Assembly: GCF_031846505.1 (NCBI RefSeq)
Contig: NZ_JAVRHP010000080.1
Span: 1 to 14,850 of the forward strand
Origin: Autumnicola edwardsiae
GTDB lineage: Bacteria > Bacteroidota > Bacteroidia > Flavobacteriales > Flavobacteriaceae
Length of the DNA: 14,850 bases
Direction of reading: 5' to 3'
Shown piece after piece: positions 14,833-14,850 of the stretch. The notes beneath the pieces were generated by a model, which ran no database searches, was not told where the DNA came from, and saw only the letters and a list, made by a program, of their open reading frames with translations. The translations under genes and the position numbers were made by a program. Every line of letters begins with the position of its first letter. The stretch's first letter is position 1.

Positions 14833-14850
14833 AATTTTCCCGATAATTAT

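Noticed and set aside
1..14850. Mobile-element boundaries, integrase or transposase that would show horizontal transfer
   Set aside because: No such gene, terminal inverted repeat or tRNA target was seen. The gene content resembles a transferable metal island, but nothing in the window proves it.

Overview
The window is an all-minus-strand copper (probably copper/silver) resistance island from a member of the Bacteroidota, most likely a flavobacterium. The base composition is AT-rich, Shine-Dalgarno sequences are weak, gaps between genes are very short, and several families are typical of that phylum: Haem_bd, DUF3347, DUF2231, a CusA of about 1270 residues, and SHOCT proteins. I see no tRNA, rRNA, CRISPR array, transposase or integrase. 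Every convincing gene reads right to left, so the order below follows transcription, from high to low coordinates.

Right part (14731-9106): a CusA-type RND pump (1274 aa) overlaps a TolC/CusC-type outer-membrane channel by one base. The channel is followed after 2 nt by a small regulator that fuses an HMA-like metal-binding domain (MVCDRC) to an AraC-type DNA-binding domain. No periplasmic adaptor (CusB) is present in the window.

Middle part (9034-5982): a periplasmic multicopper oxidase of the PcoA/CopA type carries a very Met-rich insert and a C-terminal CopB-like outer-membrane barrel segment in the same chain. It is followed by a small SHOCT membrane protein and a 16-cysteine four-helix-bundle copper-storage protein (DUF326/Csp), with a perfect hairpin after the last.

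Left part (5850-1): a DUF3347 lipoprotein; a Haem_bd c-type haem protein starting with TTG directly after the previous stop; a 189-nt spacer with two long hairpins sharing a loop motif; a 45-residue peptide with a Cys-Cys pair and one membrane helix; a DUF2231 membrane protein with a His-rich tail; an ArsP_1/DUF318-type permease; a second HMA-AraC regulator, again exactly 2 nt after a transporter; and a Cu+ P1B-type ATPase with four N-terminal metal-binding modules, cut by the window edge.

Together the genes can cover cytoplasmic sensing (two HMA-AraC proteins), cytoplasmic storage (Csp), export across the inner membrane (CopA), efflux across the envelope (CusA/TolC), and periplasmic oxidation and sequestration (oxidase, DUF3347). 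The least understood parts are the paired HMA-AraC cassettes, the oxidase-barrel fusion, and the Haem_bd / Cys-Cys peptide / DUF2231 / permease module.
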